Source of the DNA: Isochrysis galbana
Lineage: Eukaryota; Haptophyta; Isochrysidales; Isochrysidaceae
Direction of reading: 5' to 3'
DNA: 64,000 nucleotides
NCBI GenBank assembly: GCA_018136815.1
Contig: CM030931.1
Location: 11,667,072-11,731,071 of the forward strand
The translations under genes were made by a program, and so were the position numbers. The notes beneath the pieces were generated by a model. It was not told where the DNA came from. It saw nothing but the letters and a program-made list of their open reading frames with translations, and did no database searches. Below are positions 51,757 to 62,158 of the stretch, one piece after another (position 1 is the first letter of the stretch; every line of letters begins with the position of its first letter).

Positions 51757-54063
51757 GAAATCACTTCTATTGCCGCTCCCTCTATTGAACTAGGGCTAGA
51801 CTAGGGCTTAATGACCAAGAAGAGGTCATGCTGCACATCCCAGCCAGTCCGGCGGCAATGGATAGACCGTCATTGTTGTGGCGAAACAAAAAGGAAAAAT
51901 TGATCATTGCACAACGCGCAGCATGATGTCTCGCAGGCTCACATCTCAAGATCAAAAACAGACTGGTTGTTCGTCCTTGTTTGTCCTACGTGATCTGGTC
52001 AAGGAACTAATCGAGGTCGTACTCTTGTTAGTACCTCTCTGCGCCCCACAACTCCCCAATGTTGATGCGCAATGACTGGAGGCCTCGTCCAGCGCTAGCT
52101 GGGCAATCCGATGCATTTACCGCACTAGTGATGGTTCCTTGCATAGCCCCGGGTGAGAGTTTGAGGAGCCATCGGCTGCCGCCGTCGGTGGCATGGCGTG
52201 CGCATACGCATGCTAGCGCACCGAGCGCACCGAGCGCGGCAGCGTCGTCGGGTGGCGGAGCGGCGGCGGCAAGCTGCGCGCATGGCAACTCATCACAGAG
52301 GCGCGCGCACAGCATCATCATTATGGCGGTCGAGGCGGTGAGGTCGTCGAGTAGGCGGAGCGCCGCCCTGAGCGCGCCTACGAGCCGCGGCAGCAGCACT
52401 GGCACGCGCTCGCACAGGTGGCCCGCCACGCCGAGCAGTGCGGCGGCCGCCGCCGCACTGCGCGTCCACGAGCTGCGCCATAGGCGCTGGCAGCAGGTCG
52501 TCGAGCAGGTCGGACCGCAGGCGAGCAAGTACTTGAGCGCGAGCAGCGCGCGCGCCATGCCGCATCTCCCACATCGTCTCGGCCGTTATTGTGAGAGGCA
52601 CCCCCACCACCGAAGCGGCGGTCCCGGCAGCCATCGGCTGGGTGACCGTCGCGAGTGCCTGCATGGCGCTGTCACGCACTTGCGCTGTCAAGCGGTCACC
52701 CGCCGCCCAGTCGCCCTAGCGGTCGAGCGCCAGCATCTAGAGCAGCCGGAAGGCGCAGTCCTCGAGCCACTGAGCCTGCAACTGCGCCGAGATGCAGCTG
52801 CGCACGCCACCCACCGCGCCGGCCGTCCGCCCATGCAAGCGGAGGACAGCGCATTCCGGCCGGCGTGCCGTGCCGTCACTCCCACCTTGGATGGAAGAGC
52901 GAGCAGCGCAGCTCGGCGCATAGTGGCTCGAATGCCCACCCCTCCGACTCCATCCAGTCGGCCGGATCTGCCGCCTCCATCGACTCGGTCGTCTGATGCT
53001 TGGCGTCGGGCGGCGCGCCGTCGCCTTCGGCCGGTCGTTTCGTGTCCGTTGCCGGCTGACGGCGCCGTAAGCGCCACGATAGCGCCGACGCCACGCCTTG
53101 CGCACGCCTTGGCCTGCATAGGCAGAGGCAGCTTGAGTTACGGGCGGCACACGGTGCACGGCGCACACGTAGCTTGGATGAAGGCCAAGATCGCACCTGA
53201 CGCCGCACCTGAGGTCTCGAGCGCTCGCGAAACCGCGTTGTCGCCAGCATGCCCGGCCCATGCGGCGGCGCGCCGAGAGCTCGGGGCGGCCGGCGCCGCG
53301 GCATGTGCCACGTTCATCAAGGACCTCCTCCACAGCACCTGCGCGTGCGTGAGGAGGGAGCGGGCAGCGGCTGAGCGCGGCGATTGGCGCACCGCTGTCA
53401 GGCTCCAGCCTTCACCCGACCTCGATCCTCGGGTGCCGCATGCCTGCGGGAAGCTGACGCTTCTGTATGAGAAGCACGGAGCTCTGCGACTGCTGCCACT
53501 GCTCCATTGCCCTTGCTCTCCTCCGCCCGCATCCCCACCGCTGACCTCTCCCGGCACGAGCCCCCGCGCGCACCCTCAAGCACCCTCGCCATGCTCTCCA
53601 TGCCCAGCTGCTGCAGCAGCACATTTCTCTGCCTGAGCAGCCTCTCTCTCGCCAAGCCGCCCAGCTCATCGCCGTCGTCAAACTCGACGCCCGACGAGGC
53701 GAGCAGCAGTCTTCCCGCAGCCAGCACTGTCCTCATCGAGAAGGAGGCAAAGGAGAGCCAGGCGCCAGCGGTATCAGTGCGTGCTGCGTGCTCCGCCTCC
53801 TCCCTCCACCTCCTCCGTCGCCTGTGGGGCCCCAGTGTACTCCTGCAGCAACCTCTGCGAGAGAAAGAGCCGCCGGCCGCCGCTCACTCCACTCGAGGGA
53901 GAAGAGGGGACGGAGAAGTCGAGAGAGCAATGTGTGGAGCTCGCGCGGGTGGGCGCGCTGCAGCTCGCCCAGCTGTCGCGCCGCGGCAGCCCTGGAAGCC
54001 TTCGATGGGGCTGCGTGAAGCAGCCCGAGAAGCTTCTCGCGCCGCGACGGCGGAGCCATTTGA
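51757..54063 (-). pseudogene. MOT1/BTAF1 N-terminal HEAT region, copy C (segmental duplicate)
   Basis: Best-preserved of four copies. Minus strand: MAPPSRREKLLGLLHAAPSK, ARQLGELQRAHPRELHTLL and SLEWSERRPAALSLAEVAAG (54059-53840). After a probable intron: GVEFDDGDELGGLARERLLR and QRNVLLQQLGM. Later, in changing frames: WAFEPLCAELRCSLFHPRWE, QAQWLEDCAFRLL, LTAQVRDSAMQALATV and RLLDDLTASTAIMMMLCARL. All follow the order of MOT1/BTAF1 N-terminal HEAT repeats. It stops near 52028 before the TBP latch and Snf2 domain. Frame breaks near 52875 and 52735 are not introns I can define. A 525-codon open frame on the plus strand is an antisense shadow. Confidence 0.8.
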
Positions 54064-54071
54064 CGCAAGAG

Positions 54072-54110
54072 TAGGGCGGTCAAACAGTGTTTTTTTAGGG
54101 CCTAAGAGGG
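54072..54110 (+). mobile_element. TAGGGCGGTC element end
   Basis: TAGGGCGGTCAAACAGTG then TTTTTTTAGGG. It abuts the conserved upstream sequence of MOT1 copy C (CTCTTGCGTC on the minus strand). Copies B and D continue past this point without it, so the boundary is an insertion edge. Confidence 0.65.
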
Positions 54111-54735
54111 CAATGAGGAGGGAGGCATGCCGGCGGCAGGCGCGGCGGAGGTGTAGAGAGTTGTGGATTGCGGCAGCTTGTGACATTAGAAATGGCCATA
54201 GAGAGGAGAAGAAGCTGTCACAGACAGCGTGTGCGAGCATGACTCTCATGCTACGCAGAAGAAAGCCCCAGGCCCTCTCAGCGACACCGTTAGTTTGCGG
54301 CGCGATATAATATATAATGTGTGGTTGTACAACATGAGGGAAGGATCATTCAACACAGGATGAAGTTCATCACATCACAAAATCACCCAGCCACCTTTTC
54401 CCTGCAGCCCTACACGCGTTTACATCAACGAATATGTGGACGTTTTATGGTCTCCGCCTGACACTTATGGTCTTCGGCCGACGGCCGTTCTACGCCACCT
54501 GGGCTGGTGGCCGACTCTGTCTCGACTTATCCTGTAAACAGGCGCGAGACTTACCGATTTTTCCATGAGCGGAGCTCACGCTCCGCCCACCCCCTTCTCC
54601 GCGCTCTCTCTCCCCTCCCTCTCCTGCAGGCACGCGTGATGGCGCGCCTGCGGCAGGCTTGCAGCTGCCCCTGGCGACCCGGCGGCGCGCGCTTGTCGCA
54701 TCCGCGATCGACCTTTTTATTTTAGAAGTTGTTGC
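54111..54735. other. No gene recognised
   Basis: Mixed composition. A short plus frame RETYRFFHERSSRSAHPLLR is open but not recognised. Confidence 0.35.
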
Positions 54736-54741
54736 GTTTCT

Positions 54742-54972
54742 ATGTCCCCTCCTTGCAGGCTAGTCACTAGTCACCGTCGCAGGATACCAAACACCGACAC
54801 AGGTCGCCCCGACCACCCAGACAACTGGCGCTATGGCACTGGCGATGGCGCGCATTCGCCGTACTACTGCAAGCCATTCATGCGCTTTCTCTGCGAAGGT
54901 GAGGCGGAGGTCCCCGAGGCCCACCGTGCCTACCTTCGCCGCCTCATTGTCCTCGGTCGCAGCCGCCGCTAG
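54742..54972 (+). CDS. Exon-like unknown ORF
   Basis: After a CCTTGCAG acceptor-like site (about 54752-54759) the frame reads RIPNTDTGRPDHPDNWRYGT, then GDGAHSPYYCKPFMRFLCEG and AEVPEAHRAYLRRLIVLG, stop TAG. Balanced amino-acid use suggests a true exon or remnant; family unknown. Confidence 0.35.
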   Translation: MSPPCRLVTSHRRRIPNTDTGRPDHPDNWRYGTGDGAHSPYYCKPFMRFLCEGEAEVPEAHRAYLRRLIVLGRSRR

Positions 54973-55319
54973 GGATTTGGCGAGGCGGCCGCCGTTTGCT
55001 TCGTGGATTACGCCCTGGCCCGACCGCCTGGACCGCCACCCCTTGTACGCCAGCCCCTCCAGCCTAACTTCGATTCATCGCACCGCTTTCCATCGTGTCG
55101 TTCCCCGTCTCGTTCCTCGTCGCTACCGTTCCTCGTAAGATCGTCTACGCTCGAACTGAACTCTTCTTCGCTCGACAGCCTTTCCTCGATTGACGCCGCT
55201 CTTCCGTTCGCTCTCCCTGTTTTCGTTTCCGTCGTCCGACGCATCGCTGGTCGCCCGCCGTTCGCCGCGTCTCGCCTCACTCCCGCACAACTCACCGCTC
55301 CACAGTATGTGGCCCACCA

Positions 55320-55545
55320 TGGGGTGAGCCAGCATGGCTGCCTTGGCTGGTGTGGCCGGGGCCACGAGCCGTGCGGCGCAACCGGGGTCGCGCTCACCTG
55401 CTCGGCCTCTGCAGGCGGACGCGGTCGCTTCGCCAGCGATAGCTCCATGGGTACTGGGGGGGCTCCCGCGGCGGGGGGCCCGAAGGAGAGGTGGGGAGCG
55501 GCGGCGCGCTCCATGGCGACCAACTATAAAGTTAGTTGTTACTAA
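55320..55545 (-). CDS. MERA-type ORF with hairpin leader (H5)
   Basis: On the minus strand CAACTAACTTTATAGTTG (6-bp stem) then GTCGCC and ATGGAGCGCGCC at 55514. The frame MERAAAPHLSFGPPAAGAPP continues to about 55008 with Pro/Ala/Arg-rich sequence, no domain. An element end, TTTGACCGCCCTA, lies at 55563-55575 just upstream. Confidence 0.35.
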
Positions 55546-55584
55546 TAGTTAAAAAGCCCCTATTTGACCGCCCTATCTCAAGTT

Positions 55585-55735
55585 GCATCTTTTCTCCCCC
55601 TGTCCTGGGTAGCATGCAGCGACATGCAATCTGAGCTCAGTCTCCGCACCACATCTTACCACTGTCTATACCTGAAAACAATGGCTACCTCGGCACTCCA
55701 TATTATGAACGCGACCTGCCATGTATGTGAGGCGT
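55585..55735 (+). repeat. Dispersed repeat (three copies)
   Basis: Same family as 44455-44528 and 49670-49815 (minus), with the longest span: CTTTTCTCCCCCTG to GACCTGCCATGTATG. Confidence 0.85.
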
Positions 55736-55853
55736 CAAATCAGAAAATGTTATTAATGACTTGCACAAGGTGCAGCAGTGGTCCCAACAACTTGCATGAT
55801 GGGTTCACCTCCATCACGAGCAAATTCAATGATATCATAGCCAGAGATTCTAA

Positions 55854-56740
55854 TTGACGGCGGCCTTGGGTCCAGGAATCCCGTGACAGAAGCGAATAGG
55901 ATGGCCATATGAGCGCATGCTGGATTTGGCGGAGCATTGCAAGTCTTTGCACCCAATGTTGTGAGATTTATACCAACCATGCAGCTCTTGATTGGGATTC
56001 ATGACTGCGTCATCCACAGAGGTCGAAGAAAGGTCCTGCCTGATCCGCTTAAAGCGCACAGCAGGGTCGAAAGCTATGCTCAAATTGAGGGTGACCGTCG
56101 CCAAGCACGCGAGTGGTTCTGCCATGCGGCAAGTATTGCCTGTTTGATTCAGTAGTACTCGATTGCGTTCACGGACAAACGCCTGCACATCAGACCCACG
56201 CCCAACAACAAAGCGATCGTTGATTCCAGCCCAACTTCCCCAGTCAGGAACGATCAACCGAGCGTGTTGCAGCAAATTCAACCAGCTGTCTAACCGCGGG
56301 GTAGGGGGCATGAAGGCCACGTCGATCCGCACCGCTGCGACTATCGCACCGCTCTCGATGGGGGCGCTTAGCATTGTGAGGGCGGCAAGGCAACTGCGTA
56401 GTGCATGAGCGTAGTTAATGTACGAATTCGAAGTCCAACCGCGCTGAGACTTCTTACATCCTGCCGGTACATACGGCTTTGGCGGCGGCTCTATCTCAAG
56501 TGAGGCGGCTTGCCACTCGACTGCGGCGAGCGTAGCTCTCGTGTGGTTGAGATGGCAAGAGGGCTGAAAGCAATAGGCATGCACAGCAACCACGTCTGCT
56601 TGCAGCAGCCGCAATGACGCCACCGTCACCCGAAACGCATCGTCGCTCCGGATGAGACCAAAGAGTGCCATTCCCGACGTCAAGTGCCGGGAACGCAGCA
56701 TACAAATGGCTGCTTCGTTTTTGATTTTTTTGGTGAGCAC
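55854..56740 (-). CDS. Glycosyltransferase-like protein of unknown specificity
   Basis: 296 codons on the minus strand, open throughout, ending GIPGPKAAVN at TGA 55854-55856. From MALFGLIRSDDAFRVTVASL and ADVVAVHAYC (first strands) through YINYAHALRSCLAALTML, IVAAVRIDVAFMPPTPRLDS, ARLIVPDWGSWAGINDRFVV and VNPNQELHGWYK-type sequence near the end. The arrangement R(V/I)DVxFxPP...IVPDWG...GINDRFxxG resembles putative capsule or glycan glycosyltransferase-like proteins in which a NDRF loop follows an RxD segment. No anchor or signal is evident; the likely start is MALFGLIRSD near 56671 rather than the first Met. Intact frame. Possible partner of the other sugar enzymes here, but that is only proximity. 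Confidence 0.5.
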
Positions 56741-56759
56741 ACTTCACATGTTGAACGAG

Positions 56760-57089
56760 ATAAGCGACGCGTTCAGCAAAGAAAGAGGTGGCCACATTTT
56801 TTCCGAATGTCCCGACGCTGCCCCCCCCCTCCCCCCCTCCCACTCAAGCTAGGCTACCCCCAGCGGAAACGGGGGTAGCGCGGGGGAAGGGCTCAACACC
56901 AACACCCCTACACATGGCGCGAGGTCCTCCGCCCACGCCGCACCCGGACCTTGCGCCCGGGCAGCCGGGGACGTCGTCCCTCCTCGTCGCGTCTAAGGGG
57001 GCCGTCTCCGTGCCCGTCTGGCCAGCATGCAGCCACTCTCCAGCTCTTCAATGCGCTTGGGCACTGCCGCGACCTCACACGCGGCGTGG
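56760..57089. other. No gene recognised
   Basis: C-rich low-complexity sequence at 56818-56850, then GC-rich sequence without a visible domain. Confidence 0.35.
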
Positions 57090-57283
57090 GCACGCTAGTA
57101 CTCGCTCTCTCTCCTCTCCCCGCTTCGCCCGTCATGTCGGCGCCCGAAGATCATGCTCATGCACGATGCACGGCCTCAGCGTGCCTCACCTCCCATCCGC
57201 GGCTCTTGTTTGTTTATGTCTGCGTGTGCCTTGCGGCCCTCAGACATGGCACGTTTTGCCCTGATGAATGGCGATTCATGGTA
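57090..57283 (+). repeat. Dispersed repeat shared with 35700-35885
   Basis: Inverted copy; ends at GATTCATGG(TA), where an element end starts. Confidence 0.8.
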
Positions 57284-57412
57284 TAGGGCGGTCAAACAGG
57301 GTTTTTTTATTAGGGGTGAAAAAATGAGCATCTCACTGTTGAGGAAATTTGAGGAATTTCTTCGGTAGAAAGTTCCCAATTCCCAATACACCCAACTAGC
57401 AAATATCCGGGC
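57284..57412 (+). mobile_element. Terminal segment of a TAGGGCGGTC element
   Basis: TAGGGCGGTCAAACAGGG, then a T run, TAGGGGTG, GAAATTTGAGGAATTTC, GGTAGAAAGTTCCCAAT and ATATCCGG. Matches 29934-29810 on the minus strand. Confidence 0.75.
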
Positions 57413-57443
57413 CCCATTGGGACCCAGACTCGGTCAGGGGGTG

Positions 57444-57525
57444 GTCGGACTGTTGGCAGCCCGACATGGCGCTGCATCGGGCGGGAAAATCAAATGCCGA
57501 ATGCAGCTTAGATATAAACGGACAA
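57444..57525 (+). repeat. Dispersed repeat shared with 29028-29105
   Basis: GGACTGTTGGCAGCCCGACA through TTAGATATAAACGG. Confidence 0.8.
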
Positions 57526-57641
57526 AAATTCCGTCCCAGAAATTAGGACCACGTCCTAGAAAATTCTTGGATTTCTAGGACTCTGCCGATCATGCCTCCA
57601 TTATAGCCTATGGTGCCTAGATGGGAAATACGGTGCAGGGG

Positions 57642-58012
57642 TGTCGAGTCGAGCGGTGCCGGAGGGCTCTGAGCCACTCCGTCGCGAGCGGCACCGGCGG
57701 CTAGCGCGGCGCTTTGGCCCTCCTCCCCACCGGGAGTCGGGTGTATGAAATTCTGGATTGGGTCGGGCAACCCCATTTGGGTGTCTGGACGGGGAACGAA
57801 CGGCGAACGAAGGGCTGTGGGGCGGCGAGGCCCGTCAGCATCCTGATGAACAGCTCCTGGTTTATGTTCGACATCAAACCGGTACTCAGCCAACTTGAGA
57901 GCCCACCGAGTCAGCCGAGAGGCTGGCCCACCGGCTACTTGATCCTTCATGGTATGCAGCCATCGCAGCGCAGAGTGGTCCACGACTAACTTGAACCGTG
58001 ACGGATCCGAGG
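57642..58012 (-). mobile_element. Internally deleted chromovirus piece: RNase H joined to LTR end
   Basis: On the minus strand an RNase H segment (FKLVVDHSALRWLHTMKD to GAVHQDADG) runs directly into the last ~187 bp of the LTR (from CCTCGCCGCCCC to CTCGACA at 57642). The frame stays open across the join. The RNase H side breaks at the same codon (GAVHQDAD) as the first copy of the tandem duplication at 59.48 kb. Confidence 0.8.
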
Positions 58013-58150
58013 TTACCACTATCGACAGAGTTAGCTGGGCCTTTTACCATCTCGCCCTCACTCTACTCAACTTCGGACCGGACTTCCAAACGCTAGCGAA
58101 AGCACTCACGAGCGAGGAAGCCCGACCTGTACGCACTATTAAAACTAACG
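58013..58150 (+). other. Short segment before gap, possible element coding
   Basis: Plus frame VTTIDRVSWAFYHLALTLLN and FGPDFQTLAKALTSEEARP looks like coding sequence, perhaps from the gag or spacer part of an element; unrecognised. Confidence 0.3.
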
Positions 58151-58250
58151 NNNNNNNNNNNNNNNNNNNNNNNNNNNNNNNNNNNNNNNNNNNNNNNNNN
58201 NNNNNNNNNNNNNNNNNNNNNNNNNNNNNNNNNNNNNNNNNNNNNNNNNN
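58151..58250. other. Assembly gap (100 N)
   Basis: Exactly 100 N, removing the 5' part (LTR, gag, protease, start of RT) of the chromovirus or joining unrelated pieces. Confidence 1.
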
Positions 58251-59105
58251 AAGTCAAATTCGGCTTGGGCTTCCCGAGTAGTCCTGGTCAGCAAGAAAGA
58301 TGGCTCCGTTCGATTCTGCGTGGACTACCGCGACACGAACGCCAAGCTACGCGTCGAGGATAGCCCTCTACCCCTCATTGTAGAGGCTATTGATAGGCTA
58401 GCGTCCGGCCAAGGGCCGCTCAGTTCTCTCTTTTTATGTACTCTCGATTTAGCCTCTGGTTTTTGGGGCATCCCGATCAAAGAGTCGCACAAACATATCA
58501 CCGCTTTCACTACCCACCGCGGCAAATACGAGTTCAACTTTCTACCGTTCGGCATCCAATCAGGTCCCTCCTACATGTGCCGCTTGATGGACATCGTTCT
58601 CGGTGCGCTAGCGTGGGAGATCTGCATGCCTTACCTCGATGATGTGGGCATCTGGTCAACGGGCGTGGGTCCTTCCGAAGAGGCCAGGGCACAGGCTTCG
58701 TTCGAGCAAATGCTTCACCGGCTAGACCTCGTTCTCGAGCGGCTAGAGTGGGCCGGCCTGACCTGCAAGATGTCCAAGTGTGTCTTCTTTGCCACCTCTA
58801 CGGAGTACCTCGGTCACGTTGTCTCGAGGGAAGGTCTCAAGATGGACCCGAAGAAGGTCGCAGCTGTCGCCGACATCGACCCGTCATCCATCAACTCCTT
58901 GGAAGCGGTTCGATCTTTCCTCGGCCTTTGCTCCTACTATCGTCGATTCATTCGCCAATTCGCCGCTAAGGCTGCTCCCCTCACTGCTCTCACGCGGAAG
59001 GGCTGCGACGTGGCAAAGGAGTCCCAGTCCGAGGAGTGTCGCCGAGCTATCCAAGAGCTCAAGACAGCGATCACTTCGGAGCGTCTTGACTCCACCCAGG
59101 GATGA
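58251..59105 (+). mobile_element. Chromovirus pol: reverse transcriptase
   Basis: Ty3/gypsy RT motifs in order: RVVLVSKKDGSVRFCVDYRD, LCTLDLASGFWGIPI, YEFNFLPFGIQSGPSYM, CMPYLDDVGIWS (YLDD catalytic pair at about 58633-58644), CKMSKCVFFATSTEYLGHVV and FLGLCSYYRRFI (connection). The frame ends at a TGA at 59103-59105. The continuation (RDDRPFIVKTDG) is in the next phase, so one base is gained or lost between about 59085 and 59100. The N-terminal side is in the gap. Confidence 0.95.
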
Positions 59106-59476
59106 TCGGCCCTTCATCGTCAAGACCGATGGGGCTAGCAAGTTGGGTATCGCCGGCATCCTCTCGCAGCTAGGAGACGATAACCGTGAACGAGTCGTTG
59201 GGTACTACGCTCGCAGTCTCACCTCGGCCGAACGCCATTGGACGGTGACCGAGATTGAGCTCTTGGCTGCCCTGGAATCAATCCGAAATTGGCGACCCTA
59301 CCTTTGGGGGCGTCGGTTCAAGTTAGTCGTCGACCACTCCGCGCTGCGATGGCTGCATACCATGAAGGATCAAGTAGCCGGTGGGCCAGCCTCTCGGCTG
59401 ACTCGGTGGGCTCTCAAGTTGGCTGAGTACCGGTTCGACGTCGAACATAAACCAGGAGCTGTTCATCAGGATGCTG
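59106..59476 (+). repeat. 361-bp tandem duplication of the RNase H segment, copy 1
   Basis: Sequence from ATCGTCAAGACCGATGG at 59116 recurs at 59477 and is essentially identical until the end of the unit. 361 is not a multiple of three, so the duplication shifts frame. Copy 1 ends at GTTCATCAGGATGCTGAT, exactly where the chimera at 57.83 kb also breaks. Confidence 0.95.
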
Positions 59477-61771
59477 ATCGTCAAGACCGATGGGGCTAGC
59501 AAGTTGGGTATCGCCGGCATCCTCTCGCAGCTAGGAGACGATAACCGTGAACGAGTCGTTGGGTACTACGCTCGCAGTCTCACCTCGGCCGAACGCCATT
59601 GGACGGTGACCGAGATTGAGCTCTTGGCTGCCCTGGAATCAATCCGAAATTGGCGACCCTACCTTTGGGGGCGTCGGTTCAAGTTAGTCGTCGACCACTC
59701 CGCGCTGCGATGGCTGCATACCATGAAGGATCAAGTAGCCGGTGGGCCAGCCTCTCGGCTGACTCGGTGGGCTCTCAAGTTGGCTGAGTACCGGTTCGAC
59801 GTCGAACATAAACCAGGAGCTGTTCATCAGGATGCTGACGGGCTGTCCCGGCTAGCATCCCTGGAGCCGGAACACGAAGATGAACCACTCGCCGGCCCAG
59901 CGCCGCTAGCGGTACGTGAGCCTAGCTCAGAGTCTCTAGCCGAGCATGAACGGTCTCATCCGGTGGCTGCCATCACGCGCTCCGTAGCTACGGCGCGAGG
60001 GCTTCAAGCTTTGGACCGATCTCGTCGTCGAGCCTCCGATTCCGGGCCCGCCATCCAGTCCAGTTATTTGGCTCCGGGTACGCCGACTTCCGAAGAGATG
60101 AGAGCGGCCCTGGCGGAAGATCCGTTCGTAGAGCCACTCCTAGGCTCAGGAGAGACGGTCAATCACGAGCCATCAGGCCTAGGGTCGCCTCCGCCAGCCG
60201 CCGCCTCAGGCCCCATTGTCGAAGATGATTCGTGTTCCAGTCCTGTCGCTCCCGCTCCCGCTCCCGCTCAGCCATCCAAGATGTTTCGCCGTTTCGTCGT
60301 TCACGATGGGCTCGTCTACTATCGCACCGTCCTTGACTCCACCGACCCGGACTCGCTAGTGCTCTATGTTCCGCCCTCCTTGCGGTCTCGCTACCTTTTC
60401 GCCTACCACGATCGCTCCGGTCACCTCGGAGTTTCTCGTATGTCTGGTCTTCTTCGTACTCGGGTATACTGGCCTGGCATGTCTTCCGACGTTGCGTCCT
60501 ACGTCCGAGAATGCCACGAGTGCACCCTCGCCAAGCCGCTACCTAGGGCTCTAGCGTCGCCCTCCGGTCTCTCTGTGGGCACCTACCCCTTTGATGTGGT
60601 CTACTGCGACGTGCTCTCGCTAGCTCCCACTCACAACTTCGTGCCTGGAGTCTCGGGTTACGACAAGCTGGTCGTCTTCATCGACTCGCTCACTCGATGG
60701 ATTGAGGCTGAGCCGTCGAATGGGGATCCCTCGTCGGAAGTAGCCTTGGACATGTTCATCCGCTTGATTGTGACGCGTTATGGAGTCCCTAGGCAGCTTC
60801 GAACCGACGCCGGTTCGAATCTATGTTCGGTTCTTGTTTCGCGTATTCTGGAGCTCACCGGGACTGATTTGTCGAGTACAGAGCCGTATCGACATGAGGG
60901 TGTAGGCTTCGTCGAACGCGCTCAGCAAACGCTCATTCGTTTGATGCGCGCCTCGAACGAGGGTGGCAGCCATTGGGTCGACCATTTGCCGTTCCTACTC
61001 CTCTCGTTGAGGGCTTCTTCCGGTCGTGTCACCTCCCGGTCTCCAGCGTCTTTGATCTTTGGGCGTGAGCTGCGTCTGCCCGCTCAACTCTCTGATCCGA
61101 AGTCTGTTTCGCCAACTGCTCTCGAGGCGGCGTCCGCCGACGTTCGCTCGTACGCATCCAGGCTCAATGCGAGCCTCCGCCTCTCTTGGTCCAGCGCTCT
61201 CGAGGCTACCCTAGCCGCTCAGGCTGAGTCGGTCCGTGACGCTACGATCAAGTCTCAAAGACCAGCTCGTTTCGAACCTGGGGATCGCGTCTGCATGCGA
61301 TTACCAGGCCATGCCAACAAGTTGCAATTCATCTACTCGGGTCCCTACCGCGTTGTAGAGGCTCTGTCCGACACTAGGTACCGACTCCGTGATTTGGAGA
61401 ACCGGTTAGTCAAGGAGGAGGTGCATATCTCGAACCTCCGGCCGTATCATACTTTCGTTGATGAAGAGCCGCTGGCTGACGACGAGTACATCGTTGAGAA
61501 GTTGCTCGATCGTCGTAGCCATGGCGATTCTATCGAGTACCTCGTGAAGTGGCGTGGCTATTCTATTCGAGGAGCCACCTGGGAGCCTCGTTCCGAGTTG
61601 CTCCGTCGTTGTTCTGATTTGCTTGATGATTATGATCGCTCCGTCGAAGAGACTTGTCCAGAAGATGTTGAGTCCCCGGAAGCAACTTCTTCGTCGGCCA
61701 GGGATACTCCTCTTCCTCCCGTTCTCGATGCGCCGTCTTCGCGCACTCGATCCAGGCTCCATCCTCGTTGA
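59471..61771 (+). mobile_element. Chromovirus pol: RNase H, integrase, chromodomain
   Basis: 766 open codons. RNase H (residues 1-125): IVKTDGASKLGIAGIL, TEIELLAAL and VDHSALRWLHT give the D-E-D set. A variable linker follows. The integrase H2C2 zinc finger is HDRSGHLGVSRM with YVRECHECTLAK. The core has D in VVYCDVLSLA (60604), D in LRTDAGSNL (60803) and E in GVGFVERAQQT (60914). A GPF/Y-like module: FEPGDRVCMRLPGH and FIYSGPYRVVE. C-terminal chromodomain (about 61470-61640): DEYIVEKLLDRR, EYLVKWRGYS and ATWEPRSELL. This places the element among the chromoviruses, whose chromodomain steers integration to marked chromatin. Stop TGA 61769-61771. Confidence 0.97.
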
Positions 61772-62158
61772 TCCCATGTCTTGGGTAAGGGACCCGTCCC
61801 TCTAGGCTAGCCCCACGCCTCGGCTAGGGCTCCGAGTTCAAATTTCTGTCAGAGCGAATCATGGAGGTGCTGAACGCGTGCTGCCTGCGCTCTACACCCG
61901 GCGCAACACCCGAGCAAAGCTCCTGTAAAAGGGAGAAGTGGGTGGGGCAGTGCGTACGAAAGAGGCCGCCGCGTTAAGCCGCCGATTTCGTGCTCGCTTT
62001 GGATCCAAAGGGTGTTCTTGTCTCCACGTTTCGCTCGCTATGTTCCGTTGCTTCTTGTTCCGATTCTGACCTCTGGTCAGCCCAAGTTCCAGGTTCCAGG
62101 TCTCTGTTTCCAAGTTCACCGCTCGACATCGGGAGACGTCTCGATCTTAGTCGGGGGG
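61772..62158 (+). other. Chromovirus 3' untranslated region and polypurine tract
   Basis: Non-coding; ends CTTAGTCGGGGGG directly before the LTR (TGTCGC), a short purine run in the position of the plus-strand primer. Confidence 0.75.

Noticed and set aside
52059-53636. 525-residue ORF on the plus strand
   Set aside because: Antisense to the MOT1/BTAF1-like copy C; the conserved peptides are on the minus strand.
54072-55575. A proven 1.5-kb TIR element
   Set aside because: The ends face each other, but the flanking 8 bp (CGCAAGAG and TCTCAAGT) do not form a target duplication, so it is listed only as a possibility.
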